DNA of 7,887 nucleotides, from positions 1 through 7,887 of the forward strand of contig JAEZBH010000490.1 of the NCBI GenBank assembly GCA_023427285.1. The letters are read 5' to 3'. This stretch comes from Pseudomonadota bacterium (GTDB lineage Bacteria > Pseudomonadota > Alphaproteobacteria > Sphingomonadales > Sphingomonadaceae). Below are positions 1 to 6,791 of the stretch, one piece after another; within the stretch, counting starts at the first letter, position 1, and the number at the start of each line of letters is the position of its first letter. A model generated the notes under the pieces. It ran no database searches. It was given only the letters and a program-made list of their open reading frames with translations, and had not been told where the DNA came from. The translations under genes were made by a program, and so were the position numbers.

Positions 1-807
1 GGTGTAGGCCTTGCAGATGCCAAGCACGTAATCCAGCGCTGCCGGGCCGAGGCCCGAACCGGTGGCTGCCTGACCGGAGACGGTCTGCGAGGAGGTCACG
101 AACGGATAGGTGCCCATGTCCACGTCGAGCAGAATGCCCTGCGCGCCCTCGAACAGGATGCGCTTGCCAGCCTTGCGGGCGTCGTTCAGCGTCTGCCACA
201 CCGGCGCGGTGAACGGCGTGATGAACGGCGCGATTTCCTTCAGCTCGGCGATCAGCTGCTCGCGGTCGATTGCGGGCTGGCCGAAACCGGCGCGCAGCGC
301 GTTGTGGTGCGCCAGCAGGCGGTCGATCTGGCCAGAGGCGGCGTCCAGGTCTTCAAGGTCGCATACGCGCAGCGCACGGCGGCCAACCTTGTCCTCGTAA
401 GCCGGGCCGATGCCGCGACGGGTGGTGCCGATCTTAGCGTTGCCCGATGCGTCTTCGCGCAGCGCGTCCAGATCGCGGTGGCACGGCAGGATCAGCGGGC
501 ACTGTTCGGAGATTTGCAGGTTCTCAGGGGTGATCTCAACGCCCTGCTCGCGAATGCGCTCGACCTCGGCCTTCAGCGCCCACGGGTCAAGCACAACGCC
601 GTGACCAATGACGCTCAGCGTGCCGCGCACGATGCCGGACGGCAGCAGCGACAGCTTGAAGGTCTTGTCGCCGATGACCAGCGTGTGACCGGCATTGTGG
701 CCGCCCTGGAAGCGCACCACCACATCGGCGCGCTCAGACAGCCAGTCAACGATCTTACCCTTGCCTTCGTCACCCCATTGGGCGCCGACCACCACTACGT
801 TGGCCAT
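1..807 (-). CDS. purA: Adenylosuccinate synthetase PurA, 3' end outside the window
   Basis: It joins IMP and aspartate using GTP to give adenylosuccinate, the first committed step from IMP to AMP, in the cytoplasm. The window holds the first 269 codons; the family is about 430 residues, so about 160 C-terminal residues are missing. Seen: the N-terminal GTP/IMP loop QWGDEGKGK (residues 10-18, catalytic Asp13), GGHNAGH (35-41, catalytic His41), [10 protein letters not shown] (128-137) and FEGAQG (219-224). The ATG at 807 follows a GA-rich stretch (GGAAAGAGAG, 7 nt away). It lies 113 nt downstream of hisZ on the same strand. That spacer holds a small 6-bp hairpin (842-857) with no U-tract, so read-through from hisZ is plausible. 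The reading frame is intact throughout. The identity is secure; only co-transcription is inferred. Confidence 0.98.
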   Translation of the reverse strand, partial: MANVVVVGAQWGDEGKGKIVDWLSERADVVVRFQGGHNAGHTLVIGDKTFKLSLLPSGIVRGTLSVIGHGVVLDPWALKAEVERIREQGVEITPENLQISEQCPLILPCHRDLDALREDASGNAKIGTTRRGIGPAYEDKVGRRALRVCDLEDLDAASGQIDRLLAHHNALRAGFGQPAIDREQLIAELKEIAPFITPFTAPVWQTLNDARKAGKRILFEGAQGILLDVDMGTYPFVTSSQTVSGQAATGSGLGPAALDYVLGICKAYT

Positions 808-920
808 TAGACTACTCTCTTTCCTTGCCAATCGAAGGGACACCGGGCGCACCCGGCCACCAGCCCTCCACGCCCGCGCCGTTTGTCGCGCGCGCGTGCA
901 GGACTGACTATCCCGCCTGG

Positions 921-2075
921 TTAGACCATTTGAATCTTTCGCCCGTCCCAATAGTGGCTGCACCGCTGTGCGCGGGCTGCCTCTGCGGTATCGGTGTCGT
1001 CCAGCGCGCGCACGATGGCCCAGCCCTCGCCGCGCAGCCGCTCGATATCCTGTGGCGACGTGCCGTGGGCAAGGAACAGGCGCGGCATTACTTCCACGCC
1101 CTGCCCTGCTTCCACCAGCCCATCGAGATAGAGGGAGAAGCCAACGGCAGGCTCCTCGCCGCCGCCCTCAACGCCATTTGCGGGCTTGCGAATAACGTAT
1201 GCGCCGCCCCGTCCAACTTCCCCGCGAATGCCCTTGGCGAACAGGGAGAAGCCGATCCACGTCTGGTAGGCAAAGCCGCGCGTCTCGCCGGGGTCCACCG
1301 TCACGCCGAGCTTGGCGTCCTGCGGCAGGCTCTGCGCCAGCTTGGCGAGCACGCCGAGGCGTTCGCGGGCGATGTCCGGCATACCCGGCGTGCGGGCGAT
1401 CACGGCCTCGGCGTTGGCGATATCGCCGGTTGCTTCCAGCAGACCGCGCCACACGTCAGCGTGAGGCAGAGCGGCAACGGCAGCGGCATCCTTGGCGTCA
1501 AGCGCCGCGCTTGCGGCAGCGACTACCACCGGGTCCAGGCCAAGCGCTGCGCCGATGCTCGGGATCAGGTCGGGCAGCACGAAATCGATATTGACCGCAT
1601 CCAGCCCAAGGCCCAGCAGACCCGAGAGGGCAAGGCCTGCGATCTCGGCCACGGCTTCCGGGCTGTCCGTGCCGATCAGCTCGGCACCGGCCTGCATGAA
1701 CTGGCGGTCGGCCCGCAGCTGCGAGCCTTTAATGCGCAGCACCGGCCCTGCGTAGCTGAGACGCAGCGGGCGCGCGTAATGGCTGAGGCGCGTGGCGGCA
1801 ACGCGGGCAATCTGCCCGGTCACGTCGGAGCGCACCGCCAGCGGTTTCTGGCTGATGGGATCGGTCAGACGGAACAGATCGGAAGCGCGCGCAGCGCCGA
1901 AGCCGCGCGTCAGGCTTTCCTCGAACTCCACCAGCGGCGTTCCCACCCGCTCGTAGCCATAAGATGCCAGATGGTCGAGCAACATGCGCAACAGCCGGGC
2001 CTCTGCTTCCGCCTGCGGCGGCAGCACATCGCGCAGCCCTTCCGGCAACAGGCCAAGAGACAGCGAGTCGGTCAC
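921..2075 (-). CDS. hisZ: ATP phosphoribosyltransferase regulatory subunit HisZ
   Basis: A histidyl-tRNA synthetase paralogue that does not charge tRNA. It assembles with short-form HisG to make active, histidine-sensitive ATP phosphoribosyltransferase, the first step of histidine synthesis. The protein is 384 aa. It opens with [14 protein letters not shown] (7-20) as in HisRS-like proteins, then [12 protein letters not shown] (82-93), a motif-2-like block [13 protein letters not shown] (102-114) and a glycine-rich GRGGAY (288-293). The HisRS substrate loop is altered to TRGFAY (265-270), and no anticodon-binding domain follows. I chose the GTG at 2075 because GAGGGG lies 9 nt upstream. An in-frame TTG at 2105 would add ten residues but would place that Shine-Dalgarno inside the gene. 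A 6-bp hairpin (2095-2113) lies just upstream. HisG is not adjacent here. A true HisRS is unlikely given the length and altered motifs. Confidence 0.93.
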   Translation of the reverse strand: MTDSLSLGLLPEGLRDVLPPQAEAEARLLRMLLDHLASYGYERVGTPLVEFEESLTRGFGAARASDLFRLTDPISQKPLAVRSDVTGQIARVAATRLSHYARPLRLSYAGPVLRIKGSQLRADRQFMQAGAELIGTDSPEAVAEIAGLALSGLLGLGLDAVNIDFVLPDLIPSIGAALGLDPVVVAAASAALDAKDAAAVAALPHADVWRGLLEATGDIANAEAVIARTPGMPDIARERLGVLAKLAQSLPQDAKLGVTVDPGETRGFAYQTWIGFSLFAKGIRGEVGRGGAYVIRKPANGVEGGGEEPAVGFSLYLDGLVEAGQGVEVMPRLFLAHGTSPQDIERLRGEGWAIVRALDDTDTAEAARAQRCSHYWDGRKIQMV

Positions 2076-2148
2076 GTGAGTTATCCCCTCATGTTCCGGG
2101 CCCAATTCCCGGACGATCTCATAAACGCCCGGACAGGCTATTCACACC

Positions 2149-2187
2149 AAAGCCGCTCGCCCGATTTCTAGCCGGGCGAACGGCTTT
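2149..2187 (-). terminator. Hairpin terminator after serA
   Basis: Two 15-nt arms (2149-2163 and 2173-2187) around a 9-nt loop lie 28 nt past the serA stop and ahead of hisZ. As minus-strand RNA, 14 pairs are Watson-Crick and one is U·G; read as plus-strand RNA that pair would be an A·C mismatch. The stem starts with AAA and ends in UUU, and the U run after it is short. It looks like an intrinsic terminator or attenuator that may only partly stop transcription before hisZ. On the plus strand the stem ends in TTTT, so bidirectional action is possible, although no plus-strand gene ends here. Confidence 0.65.
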
Positions 2188-2215
2188 TAGTCGCTTCGTT
2201 CCGTAAAGGCCAGCC

Positions 2216-3796
2216 TTAGAAGGACAGGGCCTTCACTTCACGAACCTGCGGCAGCTCCTTCAGCTGGGCGACCAGCCATTCCGGAACGGCGCTGTCCAGC
2301 GTCAGCAGCACAATGGCCTCGCCGCCAGCGGCGCGACGACCCAGGTGGAAGGTGCCGATGTTCACGTTGGCCTCGCCCAGCAGCGAGCCGAGACGGCCGA
2401 TGAAGCCCGGCTTGTCCTCGTTGATGACGAACAGCATCGGGCCGGTCAGGTCGGCTTCAACCTTGATGCCGAACATCTCAACGAGGCGCGGCTCGCGGTT
2501 GGAGAACAGCGTACCGGCCACCGAGCGCTCGCCTGCGTCGGTCTTGACGGTCAGGCGGACCAGCGTGTGGTAGTCGCCCTCACGGTCATGACGGACGTCG
2601 GAGACGTCGATGTTGCGGTCCTTCGCGATGAACGGCGCGTTGACCATGTTCACCGTGTCGGAGTGCTGCTTGAACAGACCGGCCAGAATGGCGGCGGTCA
2701 CCGGCTTGGTGTTCAGCTCGGCGATCGCGCCTTCGTACTCGACCGTAATGGCCTGCACGTTGCTGACCAGCTGGCCAGCCAGCGTGCCGAGCTGCTCGGC
2801 CAGCTTCATGTACGGGCGCAGCTTCGGCGCTTCTTCCGGCGTCAGCGACGGCACGTTCAGAGCGTTCGAGACACCGCCGGTCGACAGGTACTCAGCCATC
2901 TGCTCAGCGACCTGCAGCGCCACGTTGATCTGGGCTTCGGTGGTCGATGCACCCAGGTGCGGGGTGCAGATGAGGCCCGGCGTGCCGAACAGCGGGTTCT
3001 GCTTGGCCGGCTCCTCAAGGAACACGTCCAGTGCTGCGCCAGCAATGTGACCGGATTCCAGCAGGTCCTTCAGGGCTGCCTCATCCACCAGACCGCCGCG
3101 GGCGCAGTTGATGATGCGCACGCCCTTCTTGGTCTTGGCCAGGTTCTCGCGGCTCAGCACGTTGCGGGTGCTGTCGGTCAGCGGGGTGTGCAGGGTGATG
3201 AAGTCAGCGCGGGCCAGCAGGTCTTCCAGCGTCACCTTCTCGATGCCCACGTCCTGTGCGCGCTCCGGCGTCAGGAACGGATCGAAGCCGATCACCTTCA
3301 TCTTCAGGCCCTGAGCGCGGTCGGCCACAATCGAGCCGATGTTGCCGCAACCGATGACGCCCAGCGTCTTGCCGGTCAGCTCAACACCCATGAAGCGGTT
3401 CTTTTCCCACTTGCCAGCCTGGGTCGAGGCGTCGGCAGCCGGAATGTCGCGCGCCAGCGCGAACATCATGGCAATCGCGTGCTCGGCGGTGGTGATGGAG
3501 TTGCCGAACGGCGTGTTCATCACAATGATGCCCTGCGCGGTGGCGGCGGGCACGTCCACGTTGTCAACGCCGATACCGGCGCGGCCGATGACCTTCAGGT
3601 TGCCCTTGGCGGCTGCTTCCAGCACGTCCTTGGTCACCTTGGTCGAGGAGCGGATGGCAAGACCGTCATACTCGCCGATCTTCTCGAGCAGTTGCTCTTT
3701 GGTCAGGTCGAAAATCTCATCAACCTCGATGCCGCGCGCCCGGAAAATCTCCGCAGCCTTCGGGGACATCTTGTCGGAAATCAGTACCTTAGCCAT
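2216..3796 (-). CDS. serA: D-3-phosphoglycerate dehydrogenase SerA, long form with ACT domain
   Basis: It oxidises 3-phosphoglycerate to 3-phosphohydroxypyruvate with NAD+, the first step of the phosphorylated serine pathway. The protein is 526 aa, the usual long form. Order: N-terminal substrate-binding lobe; nucleotide-binding fold with GCGNIG (149-154) and the following acidic FDP (171-173); catalytic Arg233 in NCARGG, Glu262 in DVFLEEP and His280 in TPHLGAS; an intervening domain (about 315-445); and a C-terminal ACT domain (about 453-526) that usually senses serine. The ATG at 3796 has AGGA 9 nt upstream. A 16-codon in-frame extension to 3844 is open but lacks family similarity. It lies 133 nt downstream of serC, whose product uses its product, and is followed by a strong hairpin. 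Confidence 0.97.
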   Translation of the reverse strand: MAKVLISDKMSPKAAEIFRARGIEVDEIFDLTKEQLLEKIGEYDGLAIRSSTKVTKDVLEAAAKGNLKVIGRAGIGVDNVDVPAATAQGIIVMNTPFGNSITTAEHAIAMMFALARDIPAADASTQAGKWEKNRFMGVELTGKTLGVIGCGNIGSIVADRAQGLKMKVIGFDPFLTPERAQDVGIEKVTLEDLLARADFITLHTPLTDSTRNVLSRENLAKTKKGVRIINCARGGLVDEAALKDLLESGHIAGAALDVFLEEPAKQNPLFGTPGLICTPHLGASTTEAQINVALQVAEQMAEYLSTGGVSNALNVPSLTPEEAPKLRPYMKLAEQLGTLAGQLVSNVQAITVEYEGAIAELNTKPVTAAILAGLFKQHSDTVNMVNAPFIAKDRNIDVSDVRHDREGDYHTLVRLTVKTDAGERSVAGTLFSNREPRLVEMFGIKVEADLTGPMLFVINEDKPGFIGRLGSLLGEANVNIGTFHLGRRAAGGEAIVLLTLDSAVPEWLVAQLKELPQVREVKALSF

Positions 3797-3869
3797 GTCT
3801 TTAAATCCTATGACTTTAAACTCGCGCTGGCCTTCTTTCGGCAAAAAGCGAGTCCTGTCCGGGGTGGTG

Positions 3870-3896
3870 GCCGCCTGCGTCTCTTACGCAGACGGC
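3870..3896 (-). promoter_or_regulatory. 11-bp hairpin in the serC-serA spacer
   Basis: In minus-strand RNA, arms GCCGUCUGCGU and ACGCAGGCGGC pair over 11 positions (ten Watson-Crick, one U·G) around an AAGAG loop. It begins 33 nt past the serC stop. No U-tract follows directly; a run of five U comes only about 22 nt later (plus positions 3843-3847). It could be a weak terminator or attenuator lowering serA relative to serC, a 3'-end stabiliser for serC mRNA, or an RNase processing site. Which of these applies cannot be told from sequence. Confidence 0.55.
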
Positions 3897-3929
3897 GCGC
3901 CCCTGATCGTCAGAAAGAGGAAAGTGTGT

Positions 3930-5126
3930 TTAGGCAGCCTTGGCGGTCAGCTCGGCCTTCACCTGGGCAAAGGCCCAGTCCAGCCAGGCGGTCAGGGCTT
4001 CGACGTCGGACGTCTCGACGGTCGCACCGCACCAGATGCGCAGGCCAGCCGGCGCATCGCGGTAGCCGTTGATGTCGTAGGCAACGCCCTGCTTTTCCAG
4101 CAGCGACGCGATGGCCTTCGGCACACCGGCCTGTGCGTCCTTGTCCAGACCCGCAAACCACGGATCAACGATCTTCAGGCACACGCTGGTGCAGGAACGC
4201 ACGGCAGCGTCACCGGCCAGGTTTTCAACCCAGTCGGTCTTGTCCACCCAGCTCTGGAGCGCCTTGAAGTTAGCTTCCGAGCGGGCGATCAGACCCTTGC
4301 CGCCGCCGATCGAAGCGGCCCAGTCCAGCGCGTCGATGTAATCTTCAACGCAGAGCATGGACGGGGTGTTGATGGTCTCGCCAACGAAGATGCCCTCGAT
4401 GAGCTTGCTGTTCTTCGTCATGCGGAAGATCTTCGGCAGCGGCCAGGCCGGCTTGTAGCTTTCCAGACGCTCAACAGCGCGCGGGGAGAGGATCAGCACG
4501 CCATGCGCGCCCTCGCCGCCCAACACCTTCTGCCAGGAGAAGGTGGTGACATCGAGCTTGTCCCACGGCAGGTCCATGGCGAATGCAGCCGAGGTTGCAT
4601 CGCAGATGGTCAGGCCCTGACGGTCAGCCTTGATCCAGTCGCCGTTGGGCACGCGCACGCCGGAGGTGGTGCCGTTCCAGGTGAACACGACGTCGGTGTC
4701 GGTATCAACCTTGGTCAGGTCCGGTAGCTCGCCGTAGGGTGCTTCAATGGTGGTGGCTTCCAGCTTCAGCTGCTTCACAACGTCGGTGATCCAGCCGGCG
4801 CCGAAGGATTCCCAAGCCAGCATGGTGATGGGACGTGCGCCCAGCAGCGACCACAGGGCCATTTCAACAGCGCCGGTGTCGGATGCGGGAACGATGCCGA
4901 TGCGGTAATCAGCGGGAACGCCGAGGACTTCGCGAGTCTTGTCGATGGCGGCCTTCAGCTTGGTCTTGCCCACCTTTGCACGGTGGGAACGGCCCAGCGG
5001 CGCGTCCTTCAAGGCGTCGAGCGACCAGCCCGGACGCTTTGCGCACGGACCAGACGAGAAATTCGGATTTTGGGGACGTACAGTCGGGGTGGCTGCCGCA
5101 ACGGCAGCAGGGGTATTCGTCGTCAT
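3930..5126 (-). CDS. serC: Phosphoserine aminotransferase SerC, alphaproteobacterial/Methanosarcina-type
   Basis: A PLP enzyme that transfers an amino group from glutamate to 3-phosphohydroxypyruvate, giving phosphoserine. It is the step after SerA; the same family also serves vitamin B6 synthesis in many bacteria. The protein is 398 aa. After an Ala/Thr/Pro-rich lead of about 20 residues comes the typical [12 protein letters not shown] (23-34). PLP contacts are seen as CDATSA (175-180, Asp176 for the pyridine nitrogen) and [14 protein letters not shown] (196-209, Schiff-base Lys200). These motifs match the subfamily found in alphaproteobacteria and Methanosarcina rather than the E. coli type. 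The ATG at 5126 has GAGGAGAG 6 nt upstream, sitting in a small hairpin that probably controls translation. The nearest divergent gene starts at 5600. Confidence 0.97.
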   Translation of the reverse strand: MTTNTPAAVAAATPTVRPQNPNFSSGPCAKRPGWSLDALKDAPLGRSHRAKVGKTKLKAAIDKTREVLGVPADYRIGIVPASDTGAVEMALWSLLGARPITMLAWESFGAGWITDVVKQLKLEATTIEAPYGELPDLTKVDTDTDVVFTWNGTTSGVRVPNGDWIKADRQGLTICDATSAAFAMDLPWDKLDVTTFSWQKVLGGEGAHGVLILSPRAVERLESYKPAWPLPKIFRMTKNSKLIEGIFVGETINTPSMLCVEDYIDALDWAASIGGGKGLIARSEANFKALQSWVDKTDWVENLAGDAAVRSCTSVCLKIVDPWFAGLDKDAQAGVPKAIASLLEKQGVAYDINGYRDAPAGLRIWCGATVETSDVEALTAWLDWAFAQVKAELTAKAA

Positions 5127-5132
5127 GATATT

Positions 5133-5170
5133 CTCTCCTCACAGAGAGCTCGCGCTTCGTTGGGGAAGCG
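5133..5170 (-). promoter_or_regulatory. serC leader RNA: two hairpins, the second covering the serC Shine-Dalgarno
   Basis: In minus-strand RNA, hairpin 1 is CGCUUC / GAAGCG with loop CCCAAC (5153-5170). Hairpin 2 is CUCUC / GAGAG with loop UGUGAG (5133-5148). The Shine-Dalgarno GAGGAG lies across the loop and 3' arm of hairpin 2, 8 nt from the AUG. A serC leader is known in alphaproteobacteria upstream of serC-serA, with its last stem overlapping the ribosome site; I recall it as Rfam RF00517. Position, two-stem layout and overlap all fit, but I could not run a covariance search. It likely tunes serC translation; the signal it answers to is not visible. Confidence 0.6.
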
Positions 5171-5180
5171 TGGCCCGCCC

Positions 5181-5246
5181 GTCAAAACGCAAATTTACAG
5201 CCAAGCGTCAATGAGAAATTTGCAACGCTAGCTGCGCCATTTTGAC
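5181..5246. promoter_or_regulatory. Nested inverted repeats upstream of serC, with a candidate -35 box
   Basis: The outer arms GTCAAAA (5181-5187) and TTTTGAC (5240-5246) enclose the inner arms GCAAATTT (5189-5196) and AAATTTGC (5216-5223), which have a 19-nt centre. This is a plausible operator for a dimeric regulator. On the minus strand a TTGACG (5211 down to 5206), the usual alphaproteobacterial -35, lies inside the inner pair. No convincing -10 follows at 16-18 nt (best GTTTTG), so the promoter is only a candidate. If used, transcription would start near 5176, just ahead of the serC leader hairpins. A plus-strand TTGACG (5242-5247) overlaps the outer arm and could serve the divergent gene. 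Confidence 0.35.
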
Positions 5247-5279
5247 GTTCGCTCGTTCGGCTTATCCATTTTGAACGAG
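5237..5279. repeat. Inverted repeat CTCGTTC/GAACGAG and repeated 9-mer CCATTTTGA
   Basis: CTCGTTC (5252-5258) and GAACGAG (5273-5279) form a 7-bp inverted repeat with a 14-nt spacer. CCATTTTGA occurs twice in the same orientation, at 5237-5245 and 5266-5274, 29 bp apart, each copy followed by CG after zero or one base. The two patterns interlock and adjoin the nested repeats above. They may be binding sites in the divergent control region. The GTTC spacing here (4 nt) does not match the alphaproteobacterial LexA box (7 nt). Confidence 0.3.
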
Positions 5280-5315
5280 GTTCCGCACTGAAAATATTGA
5301 TTCAACATATCCACC

Positions 5316-5340
5316 TAATTCACGGTAATTAAACGTAATT
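5316..5340. repeat. Three TAATT boxes at exact 10-bp spacing
   Basis: TAATT starts at 5316, 5326 and 5336, so the boxes lie on one face of the helix. The tracts before them are also alike (CCACC, CACGG, AAACG). They sit in an AT-rich patch (about 5283-5345) that contrasts with its GC-rich surroundings. Tandem direct repeats at 10-11 bp are typical of OmpR/PhoB-type response-regulator sites; phased AT steps can also bend DNA. No regulator can be named from the sequence. Confidence 0.35.
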
Positions 5341-5599
5341 CTATAAACTCGAGACTGCATACGCGCCGCGCCTCGCCCGGCATCCAGCCGCAAACGCAGG
5401 CCCCGCTCCGCCCAAAAAGAAAGCCGAGGCGAAGCACAGCACTTGCTCCTGGCCGCGCTGCCGGGGCCTGCCGCAGCCCTTCATATTGGCGTGCGCATAC
5501 CGCGCCGCTTCGACTCGTCCGGTCAAACCGAGCGAGCGCAGCTCAGCAGTTCGTCGCGCAGAGGTTCCCTTCCCGGTCAGGATTGGCTACGCCTAAGCC
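5341..5599. other. GC-rich leader or spacer before the extensin-like gene; nothing recognised
   Basis: This is the part of the serC/extensin-like divergent spacer nearest the plus-strand gene. Short open frames exist on both strands (5341-5526 minus, 5443-5850 plus). They have no convincing ribosome site or recognisable family, and the second overlaps the lipoprotein gene in another frame. I find no tRNA, riboswitch or clear terminator here. It may be an untranslated leader for the downstream gene. Confidence 0.4.
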
Positions 5600-6331
5600 A
5601 TGCGGATCACGAGTGTCTTTTTGGGGCGGGCCGCCACGCGGCTCATGGGTCTGGCTTTGCTTGCAATGGTTGCCGGGTGCGGCAGCACGCCCAAGCCGGA
5701 GAGGCCGCGCCCTGCCCCCACCCGTCCGCTGCCGCCGCTCGACCTCAATGCGCCGTCAGCGGCCCACGTACAGCAGCAGCTCTATGCCCTGCGCGCCAAT
5801 CCGGCCCAGTGCCAGACCATATTGCGCCAGACCCAGGGGCTGACGGTTGAGCCGCTGAAGGACTGGCAGGATGCACCAACGTGCGCGGCCACCAGCACCT
5901 CGCGGATGCTGAGCGCCCTTGCCCTGCCGGATCGCAAGCTGCCGCTCACCTGCCCCATGATCGCCGGTTATCACCTGTGGGTACGGGAGAGCGTACTACC
6001 GCTATCTCGCAAGTATTTCGGGCAAGATATTAAAACTGTTGAGACTTTTGGCAGCTACTCCTGCCGGAACCGCAACGGCCAGACCAACGCGCCGATCTCC
6101 GAGCACGCCAGCGCCAATGCGCTGGACGTGGCCGGTTTCCTGCTGGCCGATGGCCGCCGCATCCGCGTTCACCGCGACTGGAACGGCGGCGACAGCACCG
6201 TGCGCGCCTTCCTGCGCGAGACCCACCGCAGCGCCTGCCGCTACTTCTCGATCGTCCTTGGGCCGGAAGCGGACGCCTACCACAAGGACCACTTCCACTT
6301 CGACATGGGCCACTGGCGCAAGTGCCAATAG
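5600..6331 (+). CDS. Extensin-like C-terminal-domain lipoprotein, putative LAS/M15-type metallo-fold
   Basis: The protein is 243 aa. It starts with Arg2, Arg10 and Arg14, then a hydrophobic LMGLALLAMVAG and a lipobox Cys27 (VAGC), so it is probably lipidated and membrane-anchored in the envelope. A Pro/Arg-rich linker (31-52) follows, then a domain (about 70-243) that I recognise as the alphaproteobacterial extensin-like C-terminal family. Six cysteines (71, 95, 118, 155, 213, 242) suggest disulfides in the periplasm. ISEHASANALDVAGF (166-180) and YHKDHFHFD (227-235) resemble the zinc motif of D-Ala-D-Ala peptidases (SxHxxGxAxD plus HxH), with His169, Asp176 and His231 or His233 as likely ligands. 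A peptidoglycan role is inference. The ATG at 5600 keeps the basic n-region; Met16 (5645) would remove it. No strong Shine-Dalgarno is seen, only AGGA 16 nt away. Confidence 0.8.
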   Translation: MRITSVFLGRAATRLMGLALLAMVAGCGSTPKPERPRPAPTRPLPPLDLNAPSAAHVQQQLYALRANPAQCQTILRQTQGLTVEPLKDWQDAPTCAATSTSRMLSALALPDRKLPLTCPMIAGYHLWVRESVLPLSRKYFGQDIKTVETFGSYSCRNRNGQTNAPISEHASANALDVAGFLLADGRRIRVHRDWNGGDSTVRAFLRETHRSACRYFSIVLGPEADAYHKDHFHFDMGHWRKCQ

Positions 6332-6416
6332 GCCAACTGCCAGCAAACCAAAGGCCAGCGGCACCGCTTGTCCCTTCCCCGCGTTGGGTTCAGACGCATC
6401 ACGCGGGAGACAGGCC

Positions 6417-6791
6417 ATGGATATTGAGAAAACCGTCAAACTCATTGGCTGGGCCAGCCTTGCCATCGGCGCCGCCGAGATCCTCTCCAACCGCAAACTG
6501 AGCCGCACGCTCGGCCTTACAGACAAGCGCGACCTGCTCAAGTCGTACGGCACGCGCGAGATCGCCAGCGGTGTCGGCATCCTCGCCACCCGCCATCCCA
6601 CCAAGTGGATGTGGGGCCGGGTGGCGGGCGACGTCGCAGACCTTGCCGCCCTCACGCCCGCCCTGCGCCGCGACAACCCTCAGCGCAACTGGGCCATCGC
6701 GGCACTTGTCGGCGTGCTCGCCGTTTTCGCGCTGGATGTGATTTACGCCCAAAAACTGGAGGATTCAGAGGCGAAGTGGCACCCCCACTGA
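6417..6791 (+). CDS. Small putative membrane protein, function unknown
   Basis: The protein is 124 aa. The ATG at 6417 has GGGAG 7 nt upstream, which decides the start; the same frame is open back to 6039, but there it overlaps the preceding gene. Hydrophobic stretches lie at about 9-23 (LIGWASLAIGAAEIL), 48-57 (weak) and 92-110 (AIAALVGVLAVFALDVIYA), giving two clear and perhaps three or four membrane segments. A conserved-looking core reads SYGTREIASGVGIL (43-56) and WGRVAGDVADLAAL (66-79). It resembles small proteins in alphaproteobacteria often left as hypothetical or loosely labelled cyclase/dehydrase; I cannot name the family. It lies 85 nt after the extensin-like gene on the same strand with no hairpin between, so co-transcription is likely. 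Confidence 0.7.
   Translation: MDIEKTVKLIGWASLAIGAAEILSNRKLSRTLGLTDKRDLLKSYGTREIASGVGILATRHPTKWMWGRVAGDVADLAALTPALRRDNPQRNWAIAALVGVLAVFALDVIYAQKLEDSEAKWHPH

Noticed and set aside
825..2171. Plus-strand open frame of 448 codons antisense to hisZ
   Set aside because: His/Arg/Gln-rich translation typical of reversed GC-rich coding DNA; hisZ on the other strand has clear domain motifs and a Shine-Dalgarno.
2345..4072. Plus-strand open frame of 575 codons antisense to serA
   Set aside because: It mirrors serA in GC-rich codon use, has no family resemblance and no start signal, while serA has full catalytic motifs.
3339..4727. Plus-strand open frame of 462 codons across serA and serC
   Set aside because: Antisense shadow spanning two well-defined genes and their spacer, with low-complexity composition.
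5247..5258. Possible LexA (SOS) box GTTC-N-GTTC
   Set aside because: The two GTTC halves are 4 nt apart, not the 7 nt of the alphaproteobacterial LexA site.
5262..5270. DnaA-box-like TTATCCATT
   Set aside because: A single copy differing from the consensus at the last positions, with no cluster or AT-rich unwinding array fitting an origin.
5326..5340. CtrA-like TTAA-N7-TTAA site
   Set aside because: Only one TTAA half is present; the second half and spacing fail.
5341..5526. Minus-strand 61-codon frame with a hydrophobic stretch
   Set aside because: No ribosome site, no family, and composition expected by chance in GC-rich DNA.
5443..5850. Plus-strand open frame of 135 codons upstream of and overlapping the extensin-like gene
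   Set aside because: No Shine-Dalgarno or recognisable domain, and it overlaps a gene with signal peptide and conserved domain in another frame.
6002..6676. Minus-strand 224-codon frame across both plus-strand envelope genes
   Set aside because: It is antisense to two genes with better start signals and recognisable features.
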